Source: Liolophura sinensis (lineage: Eukaryota; Mollusca; Polyplacophora; Chitonida; Chitonidae). From it: a DNA stretch of 64,000 nucleotides. Position numbers and translations under genes: made by a program. The stretch lies in the NCBI RefSeq assembly GCF_032854445.1, contig NC_088297.1:6139991-6203990 (forward strand), in the 5' to 3' direction. A model generated the notes under the pieces. It was not told the DNA's origin and did not search any database. It saw only the letters and a program-made list of their open reading frames with translations. Below are positions 1 through 11,904 of the stretch, in pieces. Every line of letters begins with the position of its first letter. Position 1 is the stretch's first letter.

Positions 1-3000
1 ACCTCCCTTTGTCATGCCCCCAACATTCCTTACACATAGGTGGCACTGTGAGTCACTTAGTTGGTTACTATAGTTACAACTTTGTAGAGACCTCATACTG
101 TAAAGTCTTTCAATATCATGACTTTATGGATGTTATTAAAAAAATTGTAACAATGATTTCTTTTTTTTCTTCAGTTTTTGAATTTAAACTCAAAATTTCT
201 TATCACTGTTAGACAGAAGTAGTTGTAGGTGTTCATGAATGTTCCAGTGGTTTGTACTAATTGAACAGATGAAAGTTGTGTTGATATTTGAGTGTAACTT
301 TCCTAACTCTTACTGTCCGTGTCATGTCTGGTTGAACGACTGAATTGAGCTAGTTTGTGCCATGTGCCATTGTTCATACAATAATTTTGTGGTGTGCTTG
401 AAAAAAGGATTCTTCCATATTCATAATCTGGGAAGCAGATCTATGATTAATATTGTTACTATAGCAACTAAATTGACCTGGTAACCTCGTGCTAGAGTTA
501 TGTCCCCTTAATAGAAAAGACATGGGGATTGTCAAGTCAGTTTAAGTTAAGCGTTTCTGTGTGTTACCTGTGTCTGTTTTTTTTTTTTTTTTTTTTTGGG
601 TTTTTTCCTTTTAAATGAAAGGAATTCTGCATCCATCCAGCTTTGTGTGTAATTATCAAACTTTCACGGTATTAAATTTAAATTTATTTAAATTTAAATT
701 TAATCAGTCCAGGACATTTCTTAGCAACGTAATTGAGCATGGTGTATTCAATATTTCAATTATCTTATAATCAAGGCTGAGCGGTTTTTAATTTTGAATA
801 GTTCAATTTTTTTTATGTCCATCACTCATTGAATAAGGTTAAGAACTGTAAAAACCTCTGTTGTCCATTGAAAGTAAGGCCATTGTCATAAGAACTGCAT
901 GACCTAGTTAGTAATCTCTTTTGTACTTCCTTCATCTATCAGAAATGAAAATGAAAGTGTCTCAATGATGTTCAAATAATGCTACTGTGCAGACACGTCA
1001 CTGAAGTGTTTGCTAAAACGTCTGTATTTTCAGTGGGCTAATTAGTAATGGGGAAAGTAAAATATCATACAGGTTGTCTCCCCTTGTTAGTTTTTCAGCG
1101 TCTCACGAAGTTAGGAAAGCTGCAGCTTTATGGATTACATTAGCATCATCGTGTTTATGTGTTCTCCTGTCTAGAAAAGTCTCTGTACACGAGAACTGCC
1201 AGTATTTATCAAATCTACCTGGACAAAACACAGGCCTCTCCAGCCTTTGAAAGGCCTTTTTGAAAGCCAGGAGATATTTTTGGAACATGTGTCAGCCTTT
1301 CTAAATAATGCTATATATCAAATCTTATATGTATATGTATGTAAGTATATTTTCATAAACATAAATGTTGCCAGATGTAAATGGGGATTTGACCTGAAGG
1401 CACAGCCAGCATTTCCTCCAAGATTGCTGACAAAGTAAAGGCTGCCCAGTGAAGTGACTTGGGGGATTGCCATCAGCAGTACTCTTACTGGTAATTAGTT
1501 CTTAGTTAGTTACACACTGGTTCAAATTTATGTACCAAAAATTTGACATAAACCCATGTGCAACTTTCCCAGCATTGCTAATATGTCATTGTGTGTTTTT
1601 CTTTTTCCTTTGGTTTATTGAAGTTGCATGTGTATTTCTGGAATGCCATTTTGCACGCATCAGACTACATGGGGTGGAATTTTGGATGGGGGAAATCGTT
1701 CATGAAAAATAATTTTGCATTGTTGAAATAATAAATAAAGTTGCCATTTTTTCTGAATGGTCACAGCTTTAGTTTCAGCTTGCATTTAATTTCTCCTGGG
1801 CCTGGATTGTTTGCAGCTTTTAAAATTGATAACTGATCTAATTCTGGTTACCCTACGGTGATGAAATGGGTGTCATTCCACGCACATTTCACACTCAGAA
1901 GCTTTTGAGAAGAAAGTTTGCAAAGCACAAATAAATGTGGCTGAGTACAAGCAAAAATTGGGTCCTTAGGTTTTCGGAAATGACAAGTGTGACCTGTTTG
2001 GTAGTAGGAAGAAATATCACTTCAATAACTTTTGAAACATTGGTGAAATATTTTCATTTCAGATTCATGTCACCATTTGAAGCTTAGTTGTCATGGTTTA
2101 CCATGAAAATACTTGCATGTCTCAGGCTTTCGGGGGTTTTTTTGACTTGAAAAAATCAGATTTCATTGACATACTGCTATTGCGAACAGTTAAAGCTACC
2201 AACGATCTTGGGGAAGCAGATTTCAAGCTGACGTGGAGAGTACTGTTTGTGTCTTGGCTCACAAACAGTATGTTACGACAAATCCACATGTACTGTCTTC
2301 ATTGATATGTGGATGGTGAGGTTATTATTGCCACAAAAGCAACCCTTCATGGGAATGATTCCAAAGTGGGGGATTTATCCCTGTCTGACCTACCCACAAC
2401 CATCACCCTTTTCTTCCTCCATCCTTGCCTTTTATTAATCACTCTTTGATTTTGTTTTTTTTTTTTTTTTTGTTTATTGTAGCTTTATTTTTTTGGTAAG
2501 CTCTGCAGAATTTACCCACGAGTATTATTTGTTGGATTGGCCACTGAGTAGTTTAGTCTTTTGTTGTAGCTTCATTTTTGCGTCATTGAGATTTTAAGGC
2601 ATGGTTGTCGTCTTTAAACTGGGTACCATATAATATCCTGCTGTAAATTCAACATGTGGCTTCTGTGAAAGCCGTTGTTTGAATGTGTGGAGTGCCACAA
2701 GGAGAAGCGTTCAAGACTGAAATGTGTTGCAACCTGCTAAAATTTTGTACAATAAAGGCATTTTATTATTGTGTTTTAATTATTGAGGATTGGGAATATT
2801 GCATGGAATTTGGCACTTGTCTCCCATGCTATGTAAATGCTCTGCCTCTGTTGGTGACCATGCGATTTCCATGTCTCGTTTCTCAACGTTCTCGGTATCA
2901 CTGTCATTGTATCTAGTAATGGGAGCAAGTTATAGCCATGCAGCAGAGGTTGTTCGGATGTACCATTCGTGGTCTATCACTGATGGGAGTTTGTACCAAC

Positions 3001-3195
3001 AGTTGCTTGCTTCATTTCTTTGGAAATCAGAGAATTTTTTTTTTTGCAATTGATTTTGCGCCTGTCTCCTTTTATATTATTTAACATTGTTTGGTCTAAA
3101 GGTGTTAGATATTTCCATCTTCCAAACGCAAAGAGTAATAAAAAATATATATGAATAGCTTTTGTTGTAGTTTCAGTAGCTTTCATGTACGGAGT
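1..3195. other. AT-rich non-coding stretch
   Basis: I see no open frame with protein-like composition, splice structure or recognisable domain. The stretch is rich in T and A runs. It includes a perfect AT palindromic patch near 670-705 built from repeated AAATTT words, and several AATAAA hexamers (for example near 1733 and 2753). It could be a long 3' UTR, an intron of a gene to the left, or intergenic DNA; the sequence does not decide. Confidence 0.5.
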
Positions 3196-3199
3196 ACAG

Positions 3200-3440
3200 G
3201 CGTAGCTTATGACACACGCTGAGCGTCGGCGTTGGCCTCCAATGTAGGGAAAGCAATGTTTAACAAAATGTTAAGGGTGGTATCTTTAAAAAGTACTGCT
3301 TGTATTGAACTCAGGGTTGACACATGTACAGCACAATAACACAAGGGGGGTGGGCTATCGTTAATTCGCTGTGTGCATATTAATTACCGTGAATTGCAAA
3401 AGTCGCAACTTTGTATATGTTGTATTAGGGTCAGTATTAA
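3200..3440 (+). repeat. Dispersed repeat X, copy 1
   Basis: This stretch is alignable by eye with 29146-29370. Shared landmarks in the same order are GCGTAGCTTA, GTTGG, CCAAT, AGGGAAAG, AACAAAAT, AAGTACT, GAGCTCAGG or GAACTCAGG, CACATGTA, a G-rich word, and a final TTGTATATGTTGTATTAG or similar. No coding frame is visible. It is an old interspersed repeat of unidentified class. Confidence 0.6.
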
Positions 3441-4952
3441 AGTGAAAGACAGCACCTGACTAATGTTTGTGTCCACAGAAAGACAATCACTCAAAATAGG
3501 CCAATCCTAAACCGGCATTAAATATTTCTTAAGATTTTTTTCAACCCAGTAAAAGTTTAGTGAAACATCGTCTTGACACAGCTTGAAGACGTCTCCACTA
3601 TCGAGAGAAAGGTGTCGTCACATTTACTCTAGCTCTCTAACGTCGAAGGTATTTTCTGTATAATTGTCTAAGCAGTAGCCTATGGCAAATAAGACTTGGC
3701 GATACAGGCCCGGGTGATAAATATCTCTTTCGTAAATTGGACATACTGGAAGAATATTTATTGAACCGTTGATACAATAGGCCTACTATATCATTTACCA
3801 CGAACTTCAGCAACCCTGCTTAAATAGTCTGTAGATGCACGTGCCAGGCATTCCTTGTTCAGGTCGTAGCCTCAGGAGGGGTTGTGCTGGTGAATTTGAC
3901 CCCTTTTACATGTTTTCAAAATTACAATATGATTGTTGCACAACTAGATTCATGCTCAATTCTGAAACAAATCGAAATAAATCTAGGCACCATTGAGGCT
4001 GATTAGGCATTCGGTCGTCGCTGGATTTTATGTTTATGTCCGTTGTGGTGGCTTCTATAATAAGAGGAGTGCTGACCTGGTTATCGCAGGTGTAAGAGAA
4101 AGCACCTCCGTTTGAAAACGGCGTTTGAAGAATGCTTCTGTATTTTTCGCCAAGAAATCGGCTGTGAACTTTTCAAATTGGGTAAGGTCTAGTTCACAGC
4201 CGAGAAGCTATCTGTAGTAAAATATGTAGGCCTATACGGAAACTTGGCGGAACAAAAGTACGAGAAAACACTTATGTGTCATCGACAAAAGTCAAGTGGA
4301 TTAGATTCGCCAACGACTTTGTGGTCTTCCGGACAATTTTTATCTCATTCCGTGGCATATACCAGTGGTAATTCCATAATATCGCTCACTTTGAGTCCTA
4401 CTCACAAAAGTTACAACGTCTTCATTTGACACGTTCAGCTATTGTTTTCGCGCGCAGCGCATGCGTATCTGTGGTTCACGTTTTGAAGGTGAGAAAAAAA
4501 AAACCCTCGCAGTCACAGCGTGAGTTTCTTGTCATCTGAAAAGCATCTCGCACTTCATACTTTTACTTCGCTCTACAGTAAACTTTCAAAACAACATCGT
4601 TGTCCATTTTTGCGGGCTGAGCTGTTCTATAGATTGGAATACTTAAATAACTTGATAGCGTTTTACACGATATCAGGGTCTCAATAGACGTCAACGTGAT
4701 TGATGTACCAATTTATGTGAATCGGGTAGACGGCATCACGCGGTGAACAGCTCAAAACAGACCACATCTGAGGAAATATCCGATAACGTTCAGTGTAAAA
4801 CGGTTGCAAGACGTGCATAAAATGCCTCAGCTTGCGGACAGATCGTGTATAATTAAGTGGATCTCGATATTAAGTATTGCGTGTGCAGCGAGCTTTGCCG
4901 ATGGGGTGGCTGATTTCAGATACAGTGTAATAATGGGATGCACACGTCGACC
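3441..4952. other. Non-coding stretch, nothing recognised
   Basis: No gene is supported. The part around 4440-4520 is locally CpG-rich (a GCGCGC-containing word) and could be regulatory, but no transcript start can be seen. Confidence 0.4.
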
Positions 4953-5181
4953 AGTGTGTAAGGTCAGATTTTGTGACTCGTCAGTGTATAGGGTCAGATC
5001 TTGTGACTTGTCAGTGTGTAGGGTCAGATCTTGTGACAAGTCGGTGTGTAGGGTCAGATCTTGTGACAAGTCGGTGTTTAGGGTCAGATTTTGTGACTCG
5101 TCAGTGTGTAGGGTCAGATCTTGTGACAAGTCGGTGTGTAGGGTCAGATCTTGTGACAGCTCGGTGTGTAGGGTCAGATCC
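4953..5181. repeat. 30-bp minisatellite, about 7.5 units
   Basis: The tandem unit is about 30 bp, reading GGGTCAGATCTTGTGACAAG followed by TCGGTGTGTA, with scattered substitutions. It ends in a run of about 12 C at 5180-5193. Because 30 is a multiple of three, all frames stay open and produce a 10-residue repeat in silico. I treat this as an artefact, not a protein. Confidence 0.9.
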
Positions 5182-5290
5182 CCCCCCCCCCCCCTCATCC
5201 CGTCAACCTCTTTGCTGACTTCTACTTGTTCTCGTAAAATGTAGTCTTCGTATTTACTAAACGGTATATCTGCTAGCCTTAAACAACCCA

Positions 5291-5342
5291 TGGGGCCTCC
5301 GTGGCTTAGTTGGATAGCGCACTAGCGCAGCGTAATGACTTA
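5291..5342 (+). repeat. SINE family 1, 5' half (split by transposon)
   Basis: This is the tRNA-like head of the main SINE: GGGCCTCCGTGGCTTAG, then TTGGATAGCGCACTAGCGCAGCGTAATG. It stops abruptly at 5342 in the middle of the tRNA-related region and resumes at 9608. The last six bases (GACTTA, 5337-5342) are repeated at 9608-9613 and form the target duplication of the transposon inserted here. Confidence 0.9.
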
Positions 5343-5656
5343 CAGGCATGGCAATTCTCCGCCGATCGGCGGATTTCCGCCGTTTTTAAAAATTCTAGAG
5401 GGCCATTTTTCTAAAACGTTAAATTTCGCTAAAAAAAAATTAAAAAAATAGGGTGGGTAATGTACCGTAACTTCATCGGTCCGTGCATTCTAGGCACGGT
5501 TGGTGCGTACTGTCAGAGAGCGCTCTGTTGTATCCTTCTATTTTAAGAAGCCTTGGGTTGGGTTTGAAACGGCTGTTTTCATTGGTTCAGGGGTCATTCC
5601 TCCAGCCAATCACTCGATCTGTTCTATTCAATTTCGCGCTATGTTACAAATCGAAA

Positions 5657-6103
5657 ATGGCGAAAACTTTGACAAGAGACCAGGAATCGGCTGTCCGAGA
5701 AATTGATAGGACTGTTCGCAACAAATTTAGATGGGAGTGGCTTGACAGAAGCGTTACAGTTCGAGTAAAAATCGGAAAGAATTTCGAAGACGTAACAGAG
5801 AAGTTGTCAAACTTTGTGAAAAAGTGCGACATCCCTGGTAAAGCACTCTGCACCTACTGCAACGACATCATCAACTACGGCTCTAGGTGATGCGTTGCAT
5901 TGACAAACCATGCCATGAAAGTTTCAAAACACGCTGAGAATATGTCAATTCGGCGTTCGAATTATTCGCTGGGATCAGCGTTCACAAAAAAGAGCGCTGT
6001 GACTGATGCTACACGATGGGGGACGCTTGCAAAACCTACCGAGAAGCGGGACTCGGAGTCGGAGCCACTCACCCCAATTGCTGATAGACAAGTTCATTCT
6101 GAG
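5657..6103 (+). pseudogene. Transposase exon 1 (zinc-finger part) with internal stop
   Basis: The ATG at 5657 opens a frame that continues to a GT donor (GAG|GTAAAC) at 6103 if one TGA at 5888-5890 is read through; 447 nt, phase 0. The N-terminal half contains a BED-like arrangement. A Cys-x2-Cys pair (CTYC, about residue 68) is followed after the stop by His-x6-His spacing (HAMKVSKH). The stop falls inside the finger, between the cysteines and the histidines, so it would abolish DNA binding unless translation restarts. The codon after AGG is TGA, which a single base change could have produced. The exon joins in frame to 7279. Confidence 0.75.
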
Positions 6104-7278
6104 GTAAACTTATATTGACTGCCTCTTTACCTTTTTTATGTTTGGAAAAACTATTTGATTGTCTGATTTTCAATATTCACAGTATTGTCGGCATGAATGT
6201 TTGATTTAATTGACAGCCTTTGTTTAATGTAGGCCTAATCACAACCTTAATTTCATTACTTCATTTTTATTTTATTTTTATATACATTCATGCTTAATAT
6301 TAATTAACCTATTTGCAACAAAATCAAAAATATTTTATTTTTTTCCTTTTTTGACAGTGGTCAGAAGTAAGTCTTTTAGTCCTAATAAATCTCTGCCCTT
6401 GCACTTTTCCTGATGGTTTTGGTGAAGGATTTCTAATAGTCTACTGCAACACTAACTGTAGTGCTAGCTTCATATTTAATGCTATTAATTTGGATATGGC
6501 TTTGCTTTATAATTGGGTATGTAAGTCTTGAAGAAAATGAGCGAGATTTCACAATTTCCGGGTACCTCTGACACTGAAACCAACGTCTTAGTGACGTTCA
6601 TGCTCGCTTGGTGACGTGGTTACATTATCACGTCGCAAGCAGGCGTCATGTTCGAACGCATGATTCGGGGACGCATGCCTATATGCAGCAAGGGTACCCA
6701 GAAGTGCAAAGAATTCCGACGAGACTTAAATGCCCTATACTGGTGTAGTGCACGCTCTACTTCATTTGCTTCAAATTTATTACTCATAATCATTACTATC
6801 GGACTTGGTTAGTTTGTAGAGTGCTATTGTAGAAAAGGAGGCCATTCTGCTGCATATATTGTTTGTCAGGATCTTCAGGTAGTAAATCTATGGCTTCTAG
6901 AAACTCCTTGATATTCCCTAGAGAGTTCATTTTACAGTCGATTGCTGTCTGCCTATAATTAATCAATTGCTGTCTTCCTGATTTAAAGTCTCTCTTTGAC
7001 TTCTTGAAATAATTTAAATTTATACAACAGCTTAGAGGTATATCTAGACTACACCCCCACCCCCTTCGCATTAATAAGTAGTGATTGTATAATGATTAGC
7101 TGAGCAATATTAAAGATCTGCTTGGATCGTCTCTTGTGGGATCATTTTGTTGTATTAATTTGACCTAGACACACACAAATATCATTGTTTTTTGACAGAG
7201 AGAGATCTATGGAACTAAAGATATTATGTACATATTAAATTATTTCTTAAATTAAAATTTTAATTATTGTTTTTTCAG
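6104..7278 (+). other. Intron inside the transposon
   Basis: The intron is bounded by GTAAAC at 6104 and TTTTTTCAG at 7278. The reading frame joins smoothly across it, giving HSE|ALVLSVLAEH. No other gene is visible inside. Open frames on the minus strand at 6796-7071 have no protein-like features. Confidence 0.7.
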
Positions 7279-9313
7279 GCTCTGGTCCTCTCTGTTCTAG
7301 CAGAACACAGCTTGCCCTTGAGCCTCGTGCCAGTGATTGTCCAAACAGCCTGTGAACTTGCAAAGGACCCGAGAGCCCTGAGTTGTGTTAAATTGGAACG
7401 AAAGACTGCAGGATACAAACTGACACATGGCCTGGGAAAGACTTTTTCAGAAGATACAGCCAGTGCATTACAGTCTCAGCCTGTCAGTCTCAATATTGAC
7501 GAAAGCACATCTAACAGTGACAAAAGGATGTTAGCTGTATTAGCCAGTTATTTCAGCGTGGAACAGAAGAAAGTTGTGGTTGAACATCTTCGATCAGTTG
7601 AAGTCTTCAAGGTTGACACTAAGAGCATTCTTGCTACTCTTGATTCCCTTTTCACTGACATGAAATTACCATGGAAAAATTTAGTCTCCATTTTGATGGA
7701 TTCGTGCAACGTGATGCGGGGTTCTAAGAATGGTCTGGAAGTTCAAATTCGGAGAGAGAGAGCTCCTAACTTGCTTGATATTGACGGGGATTCTTGTCAT
7801 CATGTACATAATGCGTGCAAGAAATTCTGTTCCCCTTTTGAAGGATGGGTTGAAGGTCTAGCCAACGACTTACATAATGATTTGGTGTGGAGTACAGATC
7901 TAAGACAGCTTTTCAGTGAAATATGTGAAATGCTTGATACACCATTCACCATGCCAAAGAAGTTTATTCCTCACAGGTGGCTTTCTTGTTATGACACAAG
8001 CTTGGCCAACCTAGTCATGATGGATGCCTTTGCTGTATTCTACTATGGGTCCCTTAAGGAAGACGATAAAGAACTGTACCAGGAACCTGTAAATGGAATT
8101 GTGGACCAACAAAAATTGACAGCTGATGGCTTAAATAGATTAGACGAAATTTGGGCAGAGCTTGCGCAGAAGAAAACTACGGCAGATGGTAAGGAGAGAA
8201 AGCGCAGGATTATTGAAAAAGTCTTGTTCCAGTCCAAAAAGACCCATTTAATCATGTCATTATATTCTGCAGTCCTGGGTATGCTGAAAGAATTCACCTG
8301 CCTCCTTCAAACAAATACACCCATGATTCATGTGTTACACGACAAACAGGAGCAATTATTCTCCGATTTTCTGGCATGCTTTGTAAAAGCTGAAGTCATC
8401 GCTGGGAAATCTGCAGCTCAGTTGAAAGTGCTAAATTTGAATGATGGTAACCTGTTTGTCAATATCAAGGACATGTTTGTTGGAAGTAATGTGGAAGAAA
8501 TCATTAAGAGTAGTCACCCAAAGGACACAACAGTAACAGAGTTTCTGAAGCAAGTTTCTGCAGCTTATGTTGCATGTGCTCAGCATTTGCAGAAAAAACT
8601 ACCTCTTGATAGCAAGCTTCTTCGGTCAATTTCTGCTATTGACCCATCAGCAAGAGGCCACAGTGAAACTGTTAAATGTCTCAAATATTTAGGTGAGAGC
8701 TTGAGACCTTTCCTTACAGATGAAGAACAATCTAGTGTGTCACTTGAAGCTCATAGATTCCAGGTACAATGTAGACTTGAGCCTAACAAGTCTAATTGAC
8801 AGAAGTGTCCACGACGTTGATCAGTGGTGGGCAGCCTTGGACGAAGCGAATAAGTATCCAGCCCTTTGTAAACTTGCCAAAACAGCATTAACATGTTTCC
8901 ATGGACCCATGGTGGAATCATCTTTCAACCTTATGGGTGACATAATTGATCCCCGGTCATCAAGAATGAATGTTAACACATTTAATGCATTCCAAACTGT
9001 AAAGTATGCACTTAAGGCCAGGAACACCACTGCCATCAAACTTTTTGCCAAGACAGATGTGAAACACACCAAAGTGGACAAATCATTGTGTATCAACATG
9101 AGGGCAGCAGCCGAGGAACAGAAGAGGCTGTGGGAGGAACAGAAGACATTAAAACAGAACAGACTAAAAAACATCAAATCTGCTGAAAAGGTGGTCCCTC
9201 CCAGTACAGTTGTTAGAAAAGGGATAAAGAGTTTGGAGAAGGTTGCTCAGCAACAGAAGAGGAAAGCCATTGAAAGATTAACTGCATTACAAGCCAAAAA
9301 AAGGAAAAAGTAG
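7279..9313 (+). pseudogene. Transposase exon 2 (catalytic and dimerisation parts), frameshifted
   Basis: Translation gives about 500 residues ending at 8799, and the same protein continues one base out of frame from about 8763 to 9313. Family-like blocks include an early acidic block (LNIDESTSN), a MDSCNVMRG block, a conserved CHHVHNACKKF block, PHRWLSCYD, and an AIDPSARG block before the break. After the break come the hAT-type C-terminal signature words VDQWWAAL, KYPALCKLAK, CFHGPMVESSFN and NTFNAFQTVKYAL. The tail is Lys/Arg-rich and ends in KKRKK, possibly a nuclear signal. The frameshift lies between about 8763 and 8800. A GT-AG pair there would remove only about 40 bp and does not restore the frame, so I read it as a real indel. 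Confidence 0.85.
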
Positions 9314-9607
9314 ACACTGTTCCAAGAAGTATGTCAGAAATTACATGTGATGGGACATTACCGTTAATGAAATGCAGTGTTTTATTATGACATACATGTA
9401 TTCAACATGGCTGAATACTTTATTTTCTGTTGTGTGGCAGGTAAAAATACACTTTTATCCTTTATTTTTGTCGTTATTAATCTTGTATTAAATGCTCTCT
9501 AGTGCTTTCTCACTCCCCGAACCCCAAAGACCTGGTCCCGGCGGCTGGGGGCCACAGACCCCCTGCTGATGTTCAGCTGATTTCAGAATTAGCTGTTGCC
9601 ATGCCTG

Positions 9608-9795
9608 GACTTAGGAGCCTCTTACCAATGGGGTCGCTGTGAGTTCAAGTCCAGCTCATGCTGGCTTCCTCTCCGGCTGTACGTTGGAAGATCTGCCAGC
9701 AACCTGCGGATGATTGTGGGTCCCGCCCCACCCACCACACCCACCACCACCCACCCCACCCACCACCACCCACCCTGGCTGTGCTCGGTTTCCTC
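9608..9795 (+). repeat. SINE family 1, 3' half (split by transposon)
   Basis: This continues the SINE interrupted at 5342: GGAGCCTCTTACCAATGGGG, then the B-box-like GTTCAAGTCCAGCTCATGCTGG, then the conserved body to CGGTTTCCTCT. A low-complexity CCACCACCC insert lies at about 9722-9775. The usual TTCTTGAGTACGG tail is absent and replaced by the short tandem repeat that follows. Confidence 0.85.
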
Positions 9796-9797
9796 TA

Positions 9798-9882
9798 GCA
9801 AGCTCGTCCCCGCTTCGGCGTCACGCAAACTCGTTCCCGCTCCGGCGCCACGCAAACTCGTTCCCGCTTCTGCGCCACGCAA
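9798..9882. repeat. 27-bp tandem repeat, 3 units
   Basis: Three units of about 27 bp read CAAACTCGTTCCCGC followed by TCCGGCGCCACG with variants. They directly abut the 3' half of the split SINE. Confidence 0.8.
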
Positions 9883-9944
9883 CAATAGAATTCGTTCACA
9901 TCAGCCCCCATGCATTCAATAACTTATGTATAAATAGTACTTAT

Positions 9945-10115
9945 CGATTATCGACAACCTATAAACTAACATGGTACACTATTCAGGTGCTGATTTCATT
10001 CATTTGCCTAGAACATTGGTTGAGTCTTTCCAACGTCACCGAAAAATGTTGACTCTTTCCAACGTCACTGAAAGATGTTGACTTTGTCTTTTTGCATGAA
10101 TCTGGGATGAATTGT
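9945..10115. repeat. Dispersed repeat Y, copy 1
   Basis: It shares ordered words with 21545-21645: GCTGATTTCA, a TCATTTGCC or TCACTCGCC word, TTTCCAAC, TCACTGAAA, TGTTGACT, and CTTTTTGCATGA or CTTTTTCCATGA. It has an internal duplication of the TTTCCAACGTCAC word. Both copies lie just upstream of a SINE insertion. The class is unidentified. Confidence 0.5.
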
Positions 10116-10327
10116 GGTCGACGTAGCTTAGTATCATGTAAATGCGGCTTAGCTGTATCGAAGTGTGGGCATGTAAGACTAAATTAGAACTTTGTGATAA
10201 ACATCTACAATGTGTCTGAAATTTACAAAAGTCAGTGTTTATTTATTCATTCAATTATTTTTGGTTTTGTTTTTCAAACCATAAAAAGTTTCGGCGTAAG
10301 AATAGTAATAAAGTTATTAATTTGGTT

Positions 10328-10585
10328 GATGTCTTACGCCATACTCAAGGATATTTCACTTGTACGACGGCGGCCAGCATTATGGTGGGAGGAAATCGGA
10401 CAGAGGCTGGTGTTTGTGTGTGTGGGGGTGGGGGGGAACCCACGACCATTCACAGCATGTACGCCGGGAGAAGAAGCCAGCATGTGCTGGACTTGAGCTC
10501 ACAGCATCCACATTGGTGAGAGGCTCCTGAGTCATTTCACCGCGCCGTAGCGTGCTAACCCTATCAGCCACGGAGGACCCCATTA
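10328..10585 (-). repeat. SINE family 1, near full length
   Basis: The reverse strand reads the SINE from TCCTCCGTGGCTGATAG at the right through GAGGCTCCTGAG-type body words to the tail (TTGAGTATGGCGTAAGAC) at the left. A TG/GGGG-rich insert lies near 10410-10437. Confidence 0.9.
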
Positions 10586-11904
10586 ATCAAATCAATAAAT
10601 GTATTTGGGGTGGATGCGGTAAAGATAAAGCAATGAAGCATGTGGACTACTTTGGAGTTAATATTTTAGATAGCTCAATAACCTAAACAGTGGGGTTTAT
10701 ATTATTATGGATGGAGAAAACCGGAGTATCTGGGATGAACAAAAATGCAGTCCTGTAGAAAGTTACCGATTAACTTTCCTACGTGTGAAGGACAGGCTTT
10801 CAGGCTATACTGGTGACCGAGACGTAATCTTCAGCAAATGTGTGTCCGCACAAATGCTGTAAAACCCGTGTGCCATCGACAACTATAACTGTCAACAGCC
10901 CCTAACGAATTAATCATACGAGTGCGGAAATCGACAAATTCCCTGTCCCGTCTGAGGCCGCGATTCTTCGTATACCAGCATGGATGGGAGTCCTGCTGCA
11001 GTCAAACCATTTATAGACGTATAGCACGGTCTGTTACATATACTGCGACTGAAAAATCCCGACCAGACGGCCCCAAGATTCCAATCCATCACATGCATCT
11101 AAGCCTTTTTTCTACTTTTTATCCTCGAAGAGAACTAAAATATTTTGCCAGACAACAACACAAAAGCGATGCAACGCAACTTTTCATGTACAAAATTAGC
11201 ACTTTATTTCCACGTGACCGGAAGTATGGATTCAGACTGGATAGTGCAAGTCGGTAGCGTGAATCTTCGGATGTGAAATTTGTTACGTTGACGGGGGAAA
11301 ATTTATTTCTTGTCTAGGCAAAGTATTCGGACACCAGATGGCGCTTTCCAGTTCAGAAGGGGAATTGCGTCAAAGTCAGATATACACTCCCATAATACTG
11401 CTTGATGATCACATGACCTGTGCATATTTCGGTTAAAGTTCTTCAAACGTTTTACAGATGTTTTAGTATCTTGATTGAGGCTTTGTCGGCAACCATTAAG
11501 CTCGTATGTACATAAACGTATATACAAACGTATGAATTTGCCACAAGAACCATTCGCATACAATGACGTTGAACCCAATGGGTATCAAGCAAATAGGGTC
11601 CAAGCTCTGTAGTGGTATGTTCATTCCCGCGCACATTTGTTACCGTCTTGCGCGCAAAGCGGTGACGTAGTGCACATATTTTGTCAGGTATCAATGGACC
11701 GTTCATCGCAGGCCCTTCGACTTCGCGCGGGAAATCTTTCAACGATACTGTACGAGCAGTAACGGCTTACTCATTGGGATCACATTTGTAAAAGATGTAT
11801 TTGCAGTGAGAGCGATGCTGAGCTTTCGGTGATCTTAAGGGCATGCTATAGGCTATTCCACATGGTGCTTCTCTTTTACATCCCCTCCCCCCACTCCCGA
11901 CACA
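10586..11904. other. Non-coding stretch, nothing recognised
   Basis: Short open frames on both strands (for example 11303-11742) overlap one another and show no domain-like composition. I see no splice-linked exon series. Confidence 0.45.

Larger units (their letters stand above)
5343..9607 (+). mobile_element. DNA transposon, hAT/IS3EU-like, 4265 bp
   Basis: The left end CAGGCATGGCAA (5343-5354) is the exact reverse complement of the right end TTGCCATGCCTG (9596-9607). The element is flanked by a perfect 6-bp direct repeat GACTTA (5337-5342 and 9608-9613). Removing it restores a continuous SINE with the expected order GTAAT-GACTTA-GGAGCCTC, so the empty site is directly readable. A 14-bp perfect palindrome CCGCCGATCGGCGG (5359-5372) lies just inside the left end. 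The element carries a two-exon transposase in forward orientation. The 6-bp duplication is shorter than the 8 bp usual for hAT. IS3EU or a 6-bp hAT branch are the alternatives I know of; the protein family is hAT-like at its C terminus. Both coding lesions described below argue that this copy is dead. Confidence 0.92.

Noticed and set aside
4804-5291. 146- and 154-residue frames with 10-residue repeats
   Set aside because: They arise from the 30-bp minisatellite, with equally good frames on both strands.
8763-8803. Small intron to explain the transposase frame change
   Set aside because: The GT-AG pair would be about 40 bp and the joined frame stops immediately, so an indel is the simpler reading.
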